DNA from: Bacteroidota bacterium
GTDB lineage: Bacteria; Bacteroidota; Bacteroidia; Chitinophagales; Chitinophagaceae
Direction of reading: 5' to 3'
Assembly: GCA_016868455.1 (NCBI GenBank)
Contig: VGGV01000001.1
Span: forward strand, 62,001-126,000
DNA: 64,000 bases
Shown: positions 50,008 to 58,141 of the stretch, piece after piece
How the letters are laid out: each line of letters starts with the position of its first letter
Position numbering within the stretch: position 1 is the stretch's first letter
Made by a program: the position numbers and the translations under genes
The notes under the pieces: model-generated
What the model saw: the letters and a program-made list of their open reading frames with translations, nothing else
Told to the model about the DNA's origin: nothing
Database searches by the model: none

Positions 50008-51636
50008 ATGTTCAGAATCATTTTTATAGTTTTTGTTTTTTGGCTTTCGTCATTTCCGGTAAATGCCCAGCAATTATTAACTGAAAGAGATGCTGTCAGT
50101 AAAGCTTTGGCGAACAGTAAAAATATACAAGCGGCATCGCTGCAGATCAAAGAACAGCAGCAATTAGTAAAATCTGCCATTAATTTACCCAACCCTGAAT
50201 TTTTCTGGGAAAGTCCCACTGGTAATTTTTACACAGGAAGTATAACGTAGTCCATTGAATTTCCATCCGTTTATACCCGGCAATATCGTTTACAAAAACA
50301 GCAGGTTGTTGTTGCTGTAAAAGAAAAACAGCTTACAGAAGCAGAAATCAAGTACCGGGTAAAACTATTATATCTTGAAGCACAGTTTGCTGATTCAATG
50401 GTGAGTCAATTATACATCCAGGACACTTTGTATGAGAAAATTAAATTATCAGCGATCAGACAGTTTGATGCGGGGCGGCCAATCTCTCACCGGCTTGATC
50501 ATTTATTGTCGGGTGTAAGGGCACAGGTTGCCGTAAAAATATTTGGCAATGATCTGATAACGCTTCGTTCAACAGCGGAACAATTAAAAACAGTTATTAC
50601 AGGTTTACCCGGCGTGGTAGATGTACAGGTAGAAAACCAGGTGATGGTTCCCCAACTCATGATCAGGCTTGACAGAATGGCGGTTCAGCGATACGGTTTG
50701 CAAGTGGGAAAGGTAGCCGATGAACTTGAAATATTTTATAATGGAAAAGTAGTGAGCCAGATTTTGGACGGACAAAAAAGTTTTGATATTGTGTTGAGAA
50801 CAGATGACAGTACAAGAAAAAATATTGATGCCATCCGCAATACCCAGATCGCAACATCTGATGGCTCATTGATACCATTGGAACAGATTGCAAAAATTGA
50901 ACTTGAAAACAATATCAATGCCGTGAATCATGAGAATACACAACGCCGTATTGTGGTTTCAGCAAATGTGCAGGGAAGAGATCTGGGAAGTACAGTAAAA
51001 GAAATGCAGGAAACGGTGAAGAAAGAAATGAAATTACAGGAAGGCTATTACCTGCAATGGGGTGGCCAGTTTGAAAGCCAGCAATCTGCATCTAAATTAA
51101 TTACCATACTCAGCATCTTTTCCATTGCAGGAATTTTCCTGGTACTGTTTAGTCATTTTAAAAGTTCAAGGATTGCTTTACAGATCATGCTGAATATTCC
51201 ACTGGCACTGATCGGCAGTGTGATCGCCGTACTACTTACGGGCGGTGTTTTCTCAATCGCTACTTTGGTTGGCTTTATTACATTAACAGGCATTGCATCC
51301 CGAAATGGCATTATGATGATCAGTCACTATATACATTTAGTACAGCATGAAGGAGAAGTGTTTGGCGATAAGATGATCATCCGCGGTTCACTGGAAAGAA
51401 TGGTGCCGGTGCTGATGACTGCATTGGTGGCTGCATTTGCACTGATCCCATTAACCATGGATGCAACCGCTCCGGGAAAAGAAATCTTATACCCGGTAGC
51501 AACAGTTATCCTGGGCGGATTGGTAAGTTCCACTTTACTGGATATGATCGTTACGCCGGTTGTATTTAAAATGTTTGGAGAAAAAGCGTTGAGAAAATAT
51601 ATTAAAGAGCAAAACAAAAAAGTATTTGATGAATAA
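50008..51636 (+). pseudogene. tolC'-cusA' chimera: remnant of an RND heavy-metal efflux pump
   Basis: One frame runs from the ATG at 50008 to 51636, broken only by TAG at 50248-50250. Residues before the join resemble a TolC/CzcC outer-membrane factor (signal peptide, EQQQLVKSAINLPNPEFFWESP, then after the stop IEFPSVYTRQYRLQKQQ). Near 50475 it switches without frame loss to the C-terminal half of a CusA/CzcA RND pump: PISHRLDHLLSGVRAQVAVK, LPGVVDVQVENQ, VGFITLTGIASRNGIM and ERMVPVLMTALVAAFALIPL. The first half of the pump, the membrane-fusion protein and most of TolC are gone. The chimera cannot form a working tripartite pump. Confidence 0.8.
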
Positions 51637-51683
51637 TAGTTGGGGATATAATTAAAAATTATTTCACATAAAAATTAAAAAAC

Positions 51684-52289
51684 ATGCCCGCAAAAATTAA
51701 ATTTATCCTTGGATCATTGGCACTTACATTTTTCATTCTTGCCTGTGGAAACAATAAAGACAAAACTACAGGAGAAAAAGCTGAAGAAAAAAAAACAGAT
51801 GAGGTTTGTTACAACCCTAACCTGGTAGTTGATACAAGTAAAAAAAGTATCAAATCAATGGCAGTGGCGGTGATCGGTGGTGAAAACATAAAAATATCTT
51901 ATCATTCTCCGGGTGTTCGTAAAAGAATTATCTGGGGCGGCCTGGTTCCTTATGATGAAGTATGGGTAACCGGTGCACATGATGCGACATCGCTGGAAAT
52001 GCCAAAAGCTTTTGTTGTAAACGGAAAGGGAATACCAGCGGGAAAGTATGCTTTCTTCACCATTCCCGGCGAAAAGGAATGGACGATTATTATTAACAAA
52101 AATTGGAAACAGCACCTGGCTTCTGAATATGATGAAAAGGATGATATAGTAAGATTAAAAGTAAAGCCATCAATAATTGAGCACACAGAACGGCTGCAGT
52201 ATTTTATAGAAATGAAGAACAATAATGAAGGTGTCATCGCCGTAGCATGAGAAAAACTAAGAATTGAAGCTTTGTTTTTATTGAAATAG
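51684..52289 (+). pseudogene. DUF2911 family lipoprotein, last part cut by in-frame TGA
   Basis: A lipoprotein (lipobox FILAC) with a charged linker and the DUF2911 domain: IKISYHSPGVRKRIIWGGLVPYDEVWVTGAHDATSL, GKYAFFTIPGEKEWTIIINKNW and LQYFIEMKNNNEGVIAVA. TGA at 52248-52250 then interrupts the frame, which continues as EKLRIEALFLLK to TAG at 52287-52289. DUF2911 proteins typically end with a W-E-K-type strand, so the stop is best explained as TGG to TGA. The 188-residue product as it stands lacks only the final strand and may still be made. Its function is unknown. Confidence 0.72.
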
Positions 52290-52346
52290 CAGCACAGATG
52301 TTTAAAATGAATGATTAACCGGAAAAGTAATTAAGTTTGACAGTTT

Positions 52347-52865
52347 ATGGCGAAACAATCATATATCCATTGTGTTATTTGCATATTATCAATTGCTTTG
52401 TACGGTTGTAATAACAGTGGAAAAAAGACCGAAGCAGCCCAGCCGGCTGCTTCAGACTTAGTATTCAAAAAAATAAAACTGAATAAACTGAGTGGTGAAC
52501 AATTTGATTTATCCGGCTATAAAGGAAAAACTGTGTTCGTTAATTTCTGGGCCACCTGGTGCAGGCCCTGTATAGAGGAGATGCCCTCAATTCAAAGAGC
52601 AATGGAAATTATAAAGCATGAGAATATTGAGTTTTTATTTGCAACGGATGAAACAGCAGGGCAGATAGAAAAATTCAAACAGCGGTATAATTTCCCGTTT
52701 CATTTTGTGCAGACCAATAATTACCAGGCATATGGTATTATGGTTTTACCCACTACCTTTATTTTTAATAAAGAGGGAAAACTTGTTTTCTCTGAAATGG
52801 GCTACCGCAAATGGGACAGTAAAAGCAATATTGATTTACTTAAAAGCATTATCAATCAGAAATGA
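52347..52865 (+). CDS. TlpA-family disulphide reductase lipoprotein
   Basis: A 172-residue lipoprotein (lipobox cysteine 21, IALYGC) with a thioredoxin fold: KLSGEQFDLSGYKGKTVFVNFWATWCRPCIEEMPSIQ with redox cysteines 72 and 75, then YGIMVLPTTFIFNKEGK. Such proteins reduce thiols in the periplasm. The last codons overlap the next gene by 4 bases (ATGA), showing translational coupling to the sialidase-fold lipoprotein. Confidence 0.88.
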   Translation: MAKQSYIHCVICILSIALYGCNNSGKKTEAAQPAASDLVFKKIKLNKLSGEQFDLSGYKGKTVFVNFWATWCRPCIEEMPSIQRAMEIIKHENIEFLFATDETAGQIEKFKQRYNFPFHFVQTNNYQAYGIMVLPTTFIFNKEGKLVFSEMGYRKWDSKSNIDLLKSIINQK

Positions 52866-54076
52866 AACGATTACTGACATTATTCATTCTTTCCTTCACC
52901 GTCATTTCCTGTAATGATACCGGAGATGAAAAGAAAGCAGATTTACCAGCCCGGGTAAAAACAGTGGATTCACCTGTCGCAGATTCCTGCGCTGAACCCT
53001 ATTTGTTTACGGATAAAAACGGAACTGTTTATCTGTCGTGGATTGAAAAGAGAAGTAAGGATGCTTCATTGAAGTTTTCATCATTTACAGACAATAAATG
53101 GACAGAACCGGTTACTGTCGCCTCCGGCAATAACTGGTTTGTGAACTGGGCGGATTATCCCGTAATTATGAGCGATGGCAATAGAAATTTCCTGGCTCAT
53201 TTTCTCGAAAAAAGCGATACGGCAAAATTTACCTACGATGTAAGAATTGTTTCTTCTGCCGATTCAGGCAAATCATGGAGTCAATCCAAAATTCTGCATC
53301 ATGATAATGTAAAAGCAGAACATGGATTTGTCTCAATGACTCCGTATCAGGATGGATTTTTTATATCCTGGCTGGACGGAAGAAAGACCGCAACGGAAGG
53401 AATAGAAGATCATCACGATGGCCATCATGGAGAAATGACCCTTCGGGGAGCTGTGCTCGATTTCAGCGGTAACAAAACAAGCGAATGGGAGCTGGATGGA
53501 AAAGTTTGTGATTGCTGCCAAACGGGAACTGCCGTCGCAGATAATGGCCCCGTCGTCGTTTATCGGGACCGTTCTGATGAAGAAGTGAGAGACATGTCAA
53601 TTGTTCGTTTTGTAAATGGCCAATGGACTTCACCCAAAACAATTTATGAGGATAACTGGAAAATTAAAGCTTGTCCGGTAAATGGCCCGAGAATCTCCTC
53701 TCTTGGCAATAACCTTGCGATAGCCTGGTTTGCTATGAAGGAAAAAAACGGCGAAGTGAAACTTGTTTTTTCAAAAGATGGCGGCGCTTCTTTCAGTAAA
53801 CCGGTGAAGATTGATGAAGGCAATACTATCGGCAGGGTGGGAGTGGTGATGCTTGATTCAGTTACCGCAATGGTAAGCTGGATGGAAGGATCAGATATAA
53901 AAGCAATCAAAGTTCATGCAGATGGTACAAAGGAAAAGTCAATTATGATTGCTTCATCTTCTGATAAACGTTCCAGTGGGTTTCCTCAAATGACAAAATC
54001 AGGAAACAGGATCATATTCGCCTGGACGGATGATAAGGCCAAAACAATCCGGCTGGCTCAGATTAGCGCTAGATAA
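52862..54076 (+). CDS. Sialidase-fold lipoprotein (BNR-like) with His-rich loop
   Basis: A 404-residue lipoprotein (lipobox cysteine 17, TVISC). It has repeated aspartate-box-like blades (SADSGKSWSQSK; SKDGGASFSKPVK) of the six-bladed sialidase/exo-alpha-sialidase fold. Catalytic sialidase residues are not evident, so a sugar-binding or other role is possible. A loop HHDGHHGE and a VCDCCQ motif could bind metal; the latter seems conserved in relatives. It is coupled to TlpA upstream and follows the metal region. Confidence 0.7.
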   Translation: MKRLLTLFILSFTVISCNDTGDEKKADLPARVKTVDSPVADSCAEPYLFTDKNGTVYLSWIEKRSKDASLKFSSFTDNKWTEPVTVASGNNWFVNWADYPVIMSDGNRNFLAHFLEKSDTAKFTYDVRIVSSADSGKSWSQSKILHHDNVKAEHGFVSMTPYQDGFFISWLDGRKTATEGIEDHHDGHHGEMTLRGAVLDFSGNKTSEWELDGKVCDCCQTGTAVADNGPVVVYRDRSDEEVRDMSIVRFVNGQWTSPKTIYEDNWKIKACPVNGPRISSLGNNLAIAWFAMKEKNGEVKLVFSKDGGASFSKPVKIDEGNTIGRVGVVMLDSVTAMVSWMEGSDIKAIKVHADGTKEKSIMIASSSDKRSSGFPQMTKSGNRIIFAWTDDKAKTIRLAQISAR

Positions 54077-54134
54077 TCTCTTTCAGGACAATCTGAGGGT
54101 TCCACATAATTTTTTCCGGTCTTCATTTTTTTAT

Positions 54135-54142
54135 TATATTTG
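54135..54142 (+). promoter_or_regulatory. Minus-7 element TATATTTG before the di-heme operon
   Basis: An exact TAnnTTTG match. No matching TTG was found at normal spacing. A 10-codon leader frame starts at 54162. Confidence 0.5.
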
Positions 54143-54161
54143 TCTAATAATATATTTAGCC

Positions 54162-54194
54162 ATGTCTAAAAAAATATTTAGAAGACTTGAATAA
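54162..54194 (+). CDS. Possible 10-residue leader peptide (MSKKIFRRLE)
   Basis: A short ATG frame ends in TAA, which shares one A with the ATG of the di-heme oxidoreductase gene (TAATG). Re-initiation or coupling could follow. It is too short to judge by homology and may be accidental. Confidence 0.25.
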   Translation: MSKKIFRRLE

Positions 54195-55384
54195 TGGGAA
54201 AATCAACCATCATACTTTTTTTGCTTACAGCAATGCTGGCCTGTAATAAATTGCTGCCGGATGCGCCTGCAGATGATGAGATACTGGATGGTCCCTTAGC
54301 CGGGCTAACCGGTGAGGAGAATGCCATATTTATTCGCGGCGATGTGGCGTTCAATGATGATGTGTTCACCTCAGCAAAAGGGCTTGGACCTTTGTTTGTA
54401 GCCACTTCCTGCGGCAGTTGTCATGCTGGTGATGGCAAAGGCCACCCGTTTACCACACTTACACGGTTTGGGCAAAGCGATACCGTCAACGGAAATGTTT
54501 TTTTGCATAGGGGCGGGCCCCAGCTGCAAAACAGGGCCATACCCGGATTTGTGCCTGAGCAAATTCCTGCCGGAGCGACCTCTTCAAAGTTCACGCCGCC
54601 TGCCAATACAGGACTTGGTTTTCTTGACGCAGTACCAGATGCCTCCATTCTTGCACTGGCAGATCCGAATGATGCCAACGGAGATGGAATTTCCGGAAGA
54701 CCTAATTGGATCACTCCTAAATCTTACTCTTCATTTCGGCCAAACAGCATCTCCCAGAATGGAAAGTATATCGGACGGTTTGGAAAGAAAGCAGCGACCT
54801 ATGATCTGCTGCAGCAAACTGCTACCGCCTACAACCAGGATATCGGCATCACATCTGTGTATGAACCGGTAGACACATATAGCGGACAGGATATTGGCGC
54901 AGAAGTAAGCGAACAAACGGTATTGGATGTTGTTTTTTATTTACAGACGCTGAAGGCGCCTGTTCAACGAAACCCAAACGATGCAGATGTAATAGCAGGG
55001 AAACAACTTTTTCTGAACATCGGGTGTGATAAATGTCATACTCCCCGGCTTACCAGCGGCCCGTCTACTATTGCTGCATTATCCAACAAAACATTTTTCC
55101 CTTACACCGATCTTTTATTGCACGATATGGGGAGCGGATTGAATGACGGGTATACGGAAGGAATCGCTTTGCCCCAGGAATGGAGGACGCCTCCATTGTG
55201 GGGATTGGGGTTGTCAAAGAATTCGCAGGGAGGCAGTTATTTTTTATTGCATGATGGAAGGGCCCGTAGTATTGAGGAGGCCATCCTGTTGCACGGTGGT
55301 GAAGGTGTCCAAAGCCGAACAGCCTTTCAGCAACTGAATACTTCTGATAAAAGCAAACTGATCAAATTTCTTGAATCCCTGTAA
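54194..55384 (+). CDS. Di-heme oxidoreductase family lipoprotein
   Basis: A 396-residue lipoprotein (lipobox cysteine 17, TAMLAC) of the DUF1111/thiol-oxidoreductase-like family. It carries two CxxCH haem motifs: CGSCH (residues 73-77, with AGDGKGHPF after it) and CDKCH (about 278-282, followed by TPRL). Between them is NTGLGFLDAVPDASILALADP and DANGDGISGRPNWI; near the end come TPPLWGLGLS and FLLHDGRARSIEEAILLHGGE. These enzymes are periplasmic electron-transfer proteins of unclear substrate. The operon continues with a Rieske protein three bases later and a porin. Confidence 0.88.
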   Translation: MGKSTIILFLLTAMLACNKLLPDAPADDEILDGPLAGLTGEENAIFIRGDVAFNDDVFTSAKGLGPLFVATSCGSCHAGDGKGHPFTTLTRFGQSDTVNGNVFLHRGGPQLQNRAIPGFVPEQIPAGATSSKFTPPANTGLGFLDAVPDASILALADPNDANGDGISGRPNWITPKSYSSFRPNSISQNGKYIGRFGKKAATYDLLQQTATAYNQDIGITSVYEPVDTYSGQDIGAEVSEQTVLDVVFYLQTLKAPVQRNPNDADVIAGKQLFLNIGCDKCHTPRLTSGPSTIAALSNKTFFPYTDLLLHDMGSGLNDGYTEGIALPQEWRTPPLWGLGLSKNSQGGSYFLLHDGRARSIEEAILLHGGEGVQSRTAFQQLNTSDKSKLIKFLESL

Positions 55385-55386
55385 TA

Positions 55387-55833
55387 ATGGACCGGAGAAA
55401 ATTCATACGGAACAGTTGCACCGCCTGTTTAACAGCTACTGCACTCGGCGGTATTTTATCTTCCTGCACGGCGACAAAATACATCAGCGGAAAATTAGGC
55501 AAGGATGGACTGTCTGTTGATATGACTGAGTTTGAGATAAAGCAAAAAGGCAAGACAGCTCATCGTTCGTTTATCATCATCAGGAACGATGCACTGCAAT
55601 ATCCCATTTGTGTTTACCGTATCAGCGAAAAGGAGTATTCTGCTTTATGGATGAGTTGCACGCACCAGGGTACCGAACTGCAGGCTTCCGGTGATTTTTT
55701 GCAATGCACAGCACATGGCAGCGAATTTGACAACAAAGGAACGGTAAAAAATGGTCCGGCCGACAGGAACCTTAGAAATTTTCCTGTTAGCATTTCCGGC
55801 AATCAATTATTTATTGACCTGAGAGCAATATGA
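55387..55833 (+). CDS. Rieske [2Fe-2S] protein, probably Tat-exported
   Basis: A 148-residue protein that starts with a twin-arginine-like DRRKFIR and a hydrophobic segment ending LSSC (Cys27, a possible lipobox). The Rieske cluster motifs are C-x-H (Cys91, His93 in CTHQGTEL) and C-x2-H (Cys107, His110 in CTAHGSEFD), with the GxV and PL strands around them. It would carry electrons in the periplasm. The stop codon overlaps the porin start by 4 bases (ATGA). Its partner is probably the adjacent di-heme oxidoreductase. Confidence 0.88.
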   Translation: MDRRKFIRNSCTACLTATALGGILSSCTATKYISGKLGKDGLSVDMTEFEIKQKGKTAHRSFIIIRNDALQYPICVYRISEKEYSALWMSCTHQGTELQASGDFLQCTAHGSEFDNKGTVKNGPADRNLRNFPVSISGNQLFIDLRAI

Positions 55834-57056
55834 GAAAAATAGTAGCCATAGTTTTTGTGTTAGTAATGACCGGTTCGGCAATCGGCCAGATTGATCCATC
55901 GCTGCTGCGCCGCATACCAAAAGATACCAGTGGTCTGCAGATGAACATGGATGCAGTGTACAACCGGCCTTTTCTGCAGGTAGGCAAATTGCCGGTAGCG
56001 CTGGGCGGATATGCAGAAGCAAATTACCAATACCTGCAACAGGATGGAGTGACCGAAGGGCACCAGTTCCAGATGCGGAGGGTATCGGTGTTCATTTCAT
56101 CTTCCATTGTCAACAGGATAAAATTTTTAAGCGAAATAGAATTTGAAGATGGCGCCAAAGAAATAGGAATTGAATTCGCTTCGCTGGATATTGAATTTAA
56201 CCCATTGCTGAACCTGCGGGGAGGCATTGTGTTGAATCCTATCGGGGCATTCAACCAGAATCATGACGGCCCCAAATGGGAATTTATAGACCGGCCTATT
56301 CCGGCTACACAAATGCTGCCTGCCACTTTCAGCAATGCAGGCTTTGGGTTTTATGGCAAAAAGTATAAAAAGGATTGGGTGTATGCTTATGAGGTTTATC
56401 TCACGAACGGATTTGACGACCAGATCATTTCAAATACGGAGAACAAAACTTTTTTACCCGCCAGCAAAGAAAACCCTGACCGGTTTGAAGAAAGTTTTAG
56501 CGGAAGTCCTTTGCTAACCGGAAAAGTAGCTGTGAGAAATAATAAAATAGGGGAGTTGGGCCTTTCCTATATGGGTGGCGTTTACAATAAGTTTGAAGAA
56601 GACGGACTGGTACTTGATAAAAAAAGAAGGGTGAATGTTTTTGCGGTTGATTTCAATACGACTGTTAATGCCAGCAAAACATTTATCAATGCAGAATGGG
56701 CTTTTGTAAAAGTGGATGTGCCAGATACCTACACCGAACAGTTTGGAGAGAAGCAACAGGGCGGCTTCATCGACTTTGTTCAGCCGCTTTTTACAAAAAA
56801 TATCTTCGGATTTGAAAAATCGGTAATCAACGCAGCGCTGAGACTTGAATATGTGGATTGGAACAAAGGCAATTTCATTTCAACCGGAGAAAATATTTCC
56901 GATTATATTTTTTCCATTGTTCCTGCAATCAGCTGGCGGCCAACAGCACAAACAGTGTTGCGGTTCAATTATCGCTACTACTGGCAAAAAGATATTTTGG
57001 GTAATCCACCTTCAAAGCTGGCGGGGTTTCAATTTGGAATTGCCACTTATTTCTGA
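55830..57056 (+). CDS. Outer-membrane porin-like protein (phosphate-selective-porin type)
   Basis: A 408-residue exported protein (KIVAIVFVLVMTGSAIGQ leader) with a barrel pattern: GGYAEANYQYLQQDGVTEGHQFQMRRVSVFIS, IEFEDGAKEIGIEFASLDIEF and QTVLRFNYRYYWQKDI. It ends GFQFGIATYF with the terminal aromatic residue of outer-membrane barrels. The pattern is that of the OprP/OprO-like family, which in Bacteroidota is broad. It could bring an electron donor or substrate to the Rieske/di-heme proteins. The gene overlaps the end of the convergent barrel gene by 10 bases. Confidence 0.75.
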   Translation: MRKIVAIVFVLVMTGSAIGQIDPSLLRRIPKDTSGLQMNMDAVYNRPFLQVGKLPVALGGYAEANYQYLQQDGVTEGHQFQMRRVSVFISSSIVNRIKFLSEIEFEDGAKEIGIEFASLDIEFNPLLNLRGGIVLNPIGAFNQNHDGPKWEFIDRPIPATQMLPATFSNAGFGFYGKKYKKDWVYAYEVYLTNGFDDQIISNTENKTFLPASKENPDRFEESFSGSPLLTGKVAVRNNKIGELGLSYMGGVYNKFEEDGLVLDKKRRVNVFAVDFNTTVNASKTFINAEWAFVKVDVPDTYTEQFGEKQQGGFIDFVQPLFTKNIFGFEKSVINAALRLEYVDWNKGNFISTGENISDYIFSIVPAISWRPTAQTVLRFNYRYYWQKDILGNPPSKLAGFQFGIATYF

Positions 57057-57814
57057 TTCTTTTTTGCCTTTCTTCTTCCCAGTAATATTTTCAGTACACG
57101 CTGATTGGAATTATCCGTAAGCCCGAACAGGAAACCGCCCTGCACTTCCCACATGGGATGGGTGTAAATATCTATAATGGGGCCAATAAGATGTTCCTGC
57201 AAATTGCCGGGCAAAATATCTTTAAAAGAACCCAGCCCGGCATAATATTCAAATCCGAGCCCCACTTTGCCATTGATGGTGTACACTGTTTTTAGTTGCG
57301 GCGCTATGCCCACACCTTTGTTGTTGCCGGTTACTGCAAAATCAATATTGGGGTTTAGTGCGAAATACCAATTCTTTATTGTTTTGTCAATAACAGGGCG
57401 GATTTCCCCCTGCCAGAAGAAAGCGGTGGTATCATCCGGGCGGAAGAAGCCAAACTCCAGTGAAAGGCTGGCGCCTACCTTCCATTTCCAGGACGCCGGA
57501 ACAGTAACCCTTGGCCTTATCTGGTTGCCGAGATACTGATAACCTCCGCCGGGAGCAATGCCGGCGAAAGTGTAAAAACCGATTTCAAAATTTTTTCCGA
57601 AACCATGCGTTATCTCCAGCGTGGTATTAAACCATTTGGCATCTTTTGGGCTGGACAGGTATTTGCTCCCTTTGAAGGTGTAGTTGCTGTGCAGTTCAAA
57701 GATGGTCCATTTATGCTGAATAGTGGGAGAGGCATATACCTGTATTTCATTATCGGCCTGTGCATACGCTGCAATTCCTGTCATAAGGGAAAAGAACAAA
57801 ATAACTTTTCTCAT
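57047..57814 (-). CDS. Beta-barrel-like secreted protein at the end of the amidotransferase operon
   Basis: A 255-residue exported protein (RKVILFFSLMTGIAAYAQ leader) that looks like an outer-membrane barrel: EIQVYASPTIQHKWTIFELHSNY, NFEIGFYTFAGIAPGGGYQYL and IRPVIDKTIKNWYFALNPNIDF. It ends KILLGRRKAKKNQK, a basic tail unusual for a barrel. No named family is recognised. The start codon follows directly after the stop of the cupin gene (TAG-ATG), so it is the last gene of a four-gene minus-strand operon. Confidence 0.6.
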   Translation of the reverse strand: MRKVILFFSLMTGIAAYAQADNEIQVYASPTIQHKWTIFELHSNYTFKGSKYLSSPKDAKWFNTTLEITHGFGKNFEIGFYTFAGIAPGGGYQYLGNQIRPRVTVPASWKWKVGASLSLEFGFFRPDDTTAFFWQGEIRPVIDKTIKNWYFALNPNIDFAVTGNNKGVGIAPQLKTVYTINGKVGLGFEYYAGLGSFKDILPGNLQEHLIGPIIDIYTHPMWEVQGGFLFGLTDNSNQRVLKILLGRRKAKKNQK

Positions 57815-58138
57815 CTATTGGTTTTTATAATCCTCTCTGACGGGGCTAAATGCATCAATGACCCTGCAATCCGTTTTTGCCACAGCCGAATGAGGTACGC
57901 CGGAGCCCATCACATAGTACATACCCGCAGTTAATAAACAGGGTTGCCCGCCAACCGTCATTTCCAGCTCACCTTCGAGAACATAAGTGATCTGTTCCTG
58001 CACATGACTGTGCCGTGGTATGGAGGTGGCTTTTTTCAATTCCACATAGCCGAAGGTCATGCTTTCGCCGTGGGCATAATAACCGGTGATGCCCGGAACA
58101 AGTTCTTTGCGTTTAATTTCTTTTATGTATTGCGGCAT
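57815..58138 (-). CDS. Cupin-domain protein
   Basis: A 107-residue single-domain cupin: motif 1 reads PRHSHVQEQITYVLEGELEM, with the metal ligands His, His, Glu in HSHxxxxxxxxxEGE, and motif 2 is VMGSGVPHSAVA. The fold binds a divalent metal and a small acid or alcohol; without further motifs the ligand cannot be named. It starts 3 bases after the ATP-grasp gene and abuts the barrel gene. Confidence 0.85.
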   Translation of the reverse strand: MPQYIKEIKRKELVPGITGYYAHGESMTFGYVELKKATSIPRHSHVQEQITYVLEGELEMTVGGQPCLLTAGMYYVMGSGVPHSAVAKTDCRVIDAFSPVREDYKNQ

Positions 58139-58141
58139 ATC

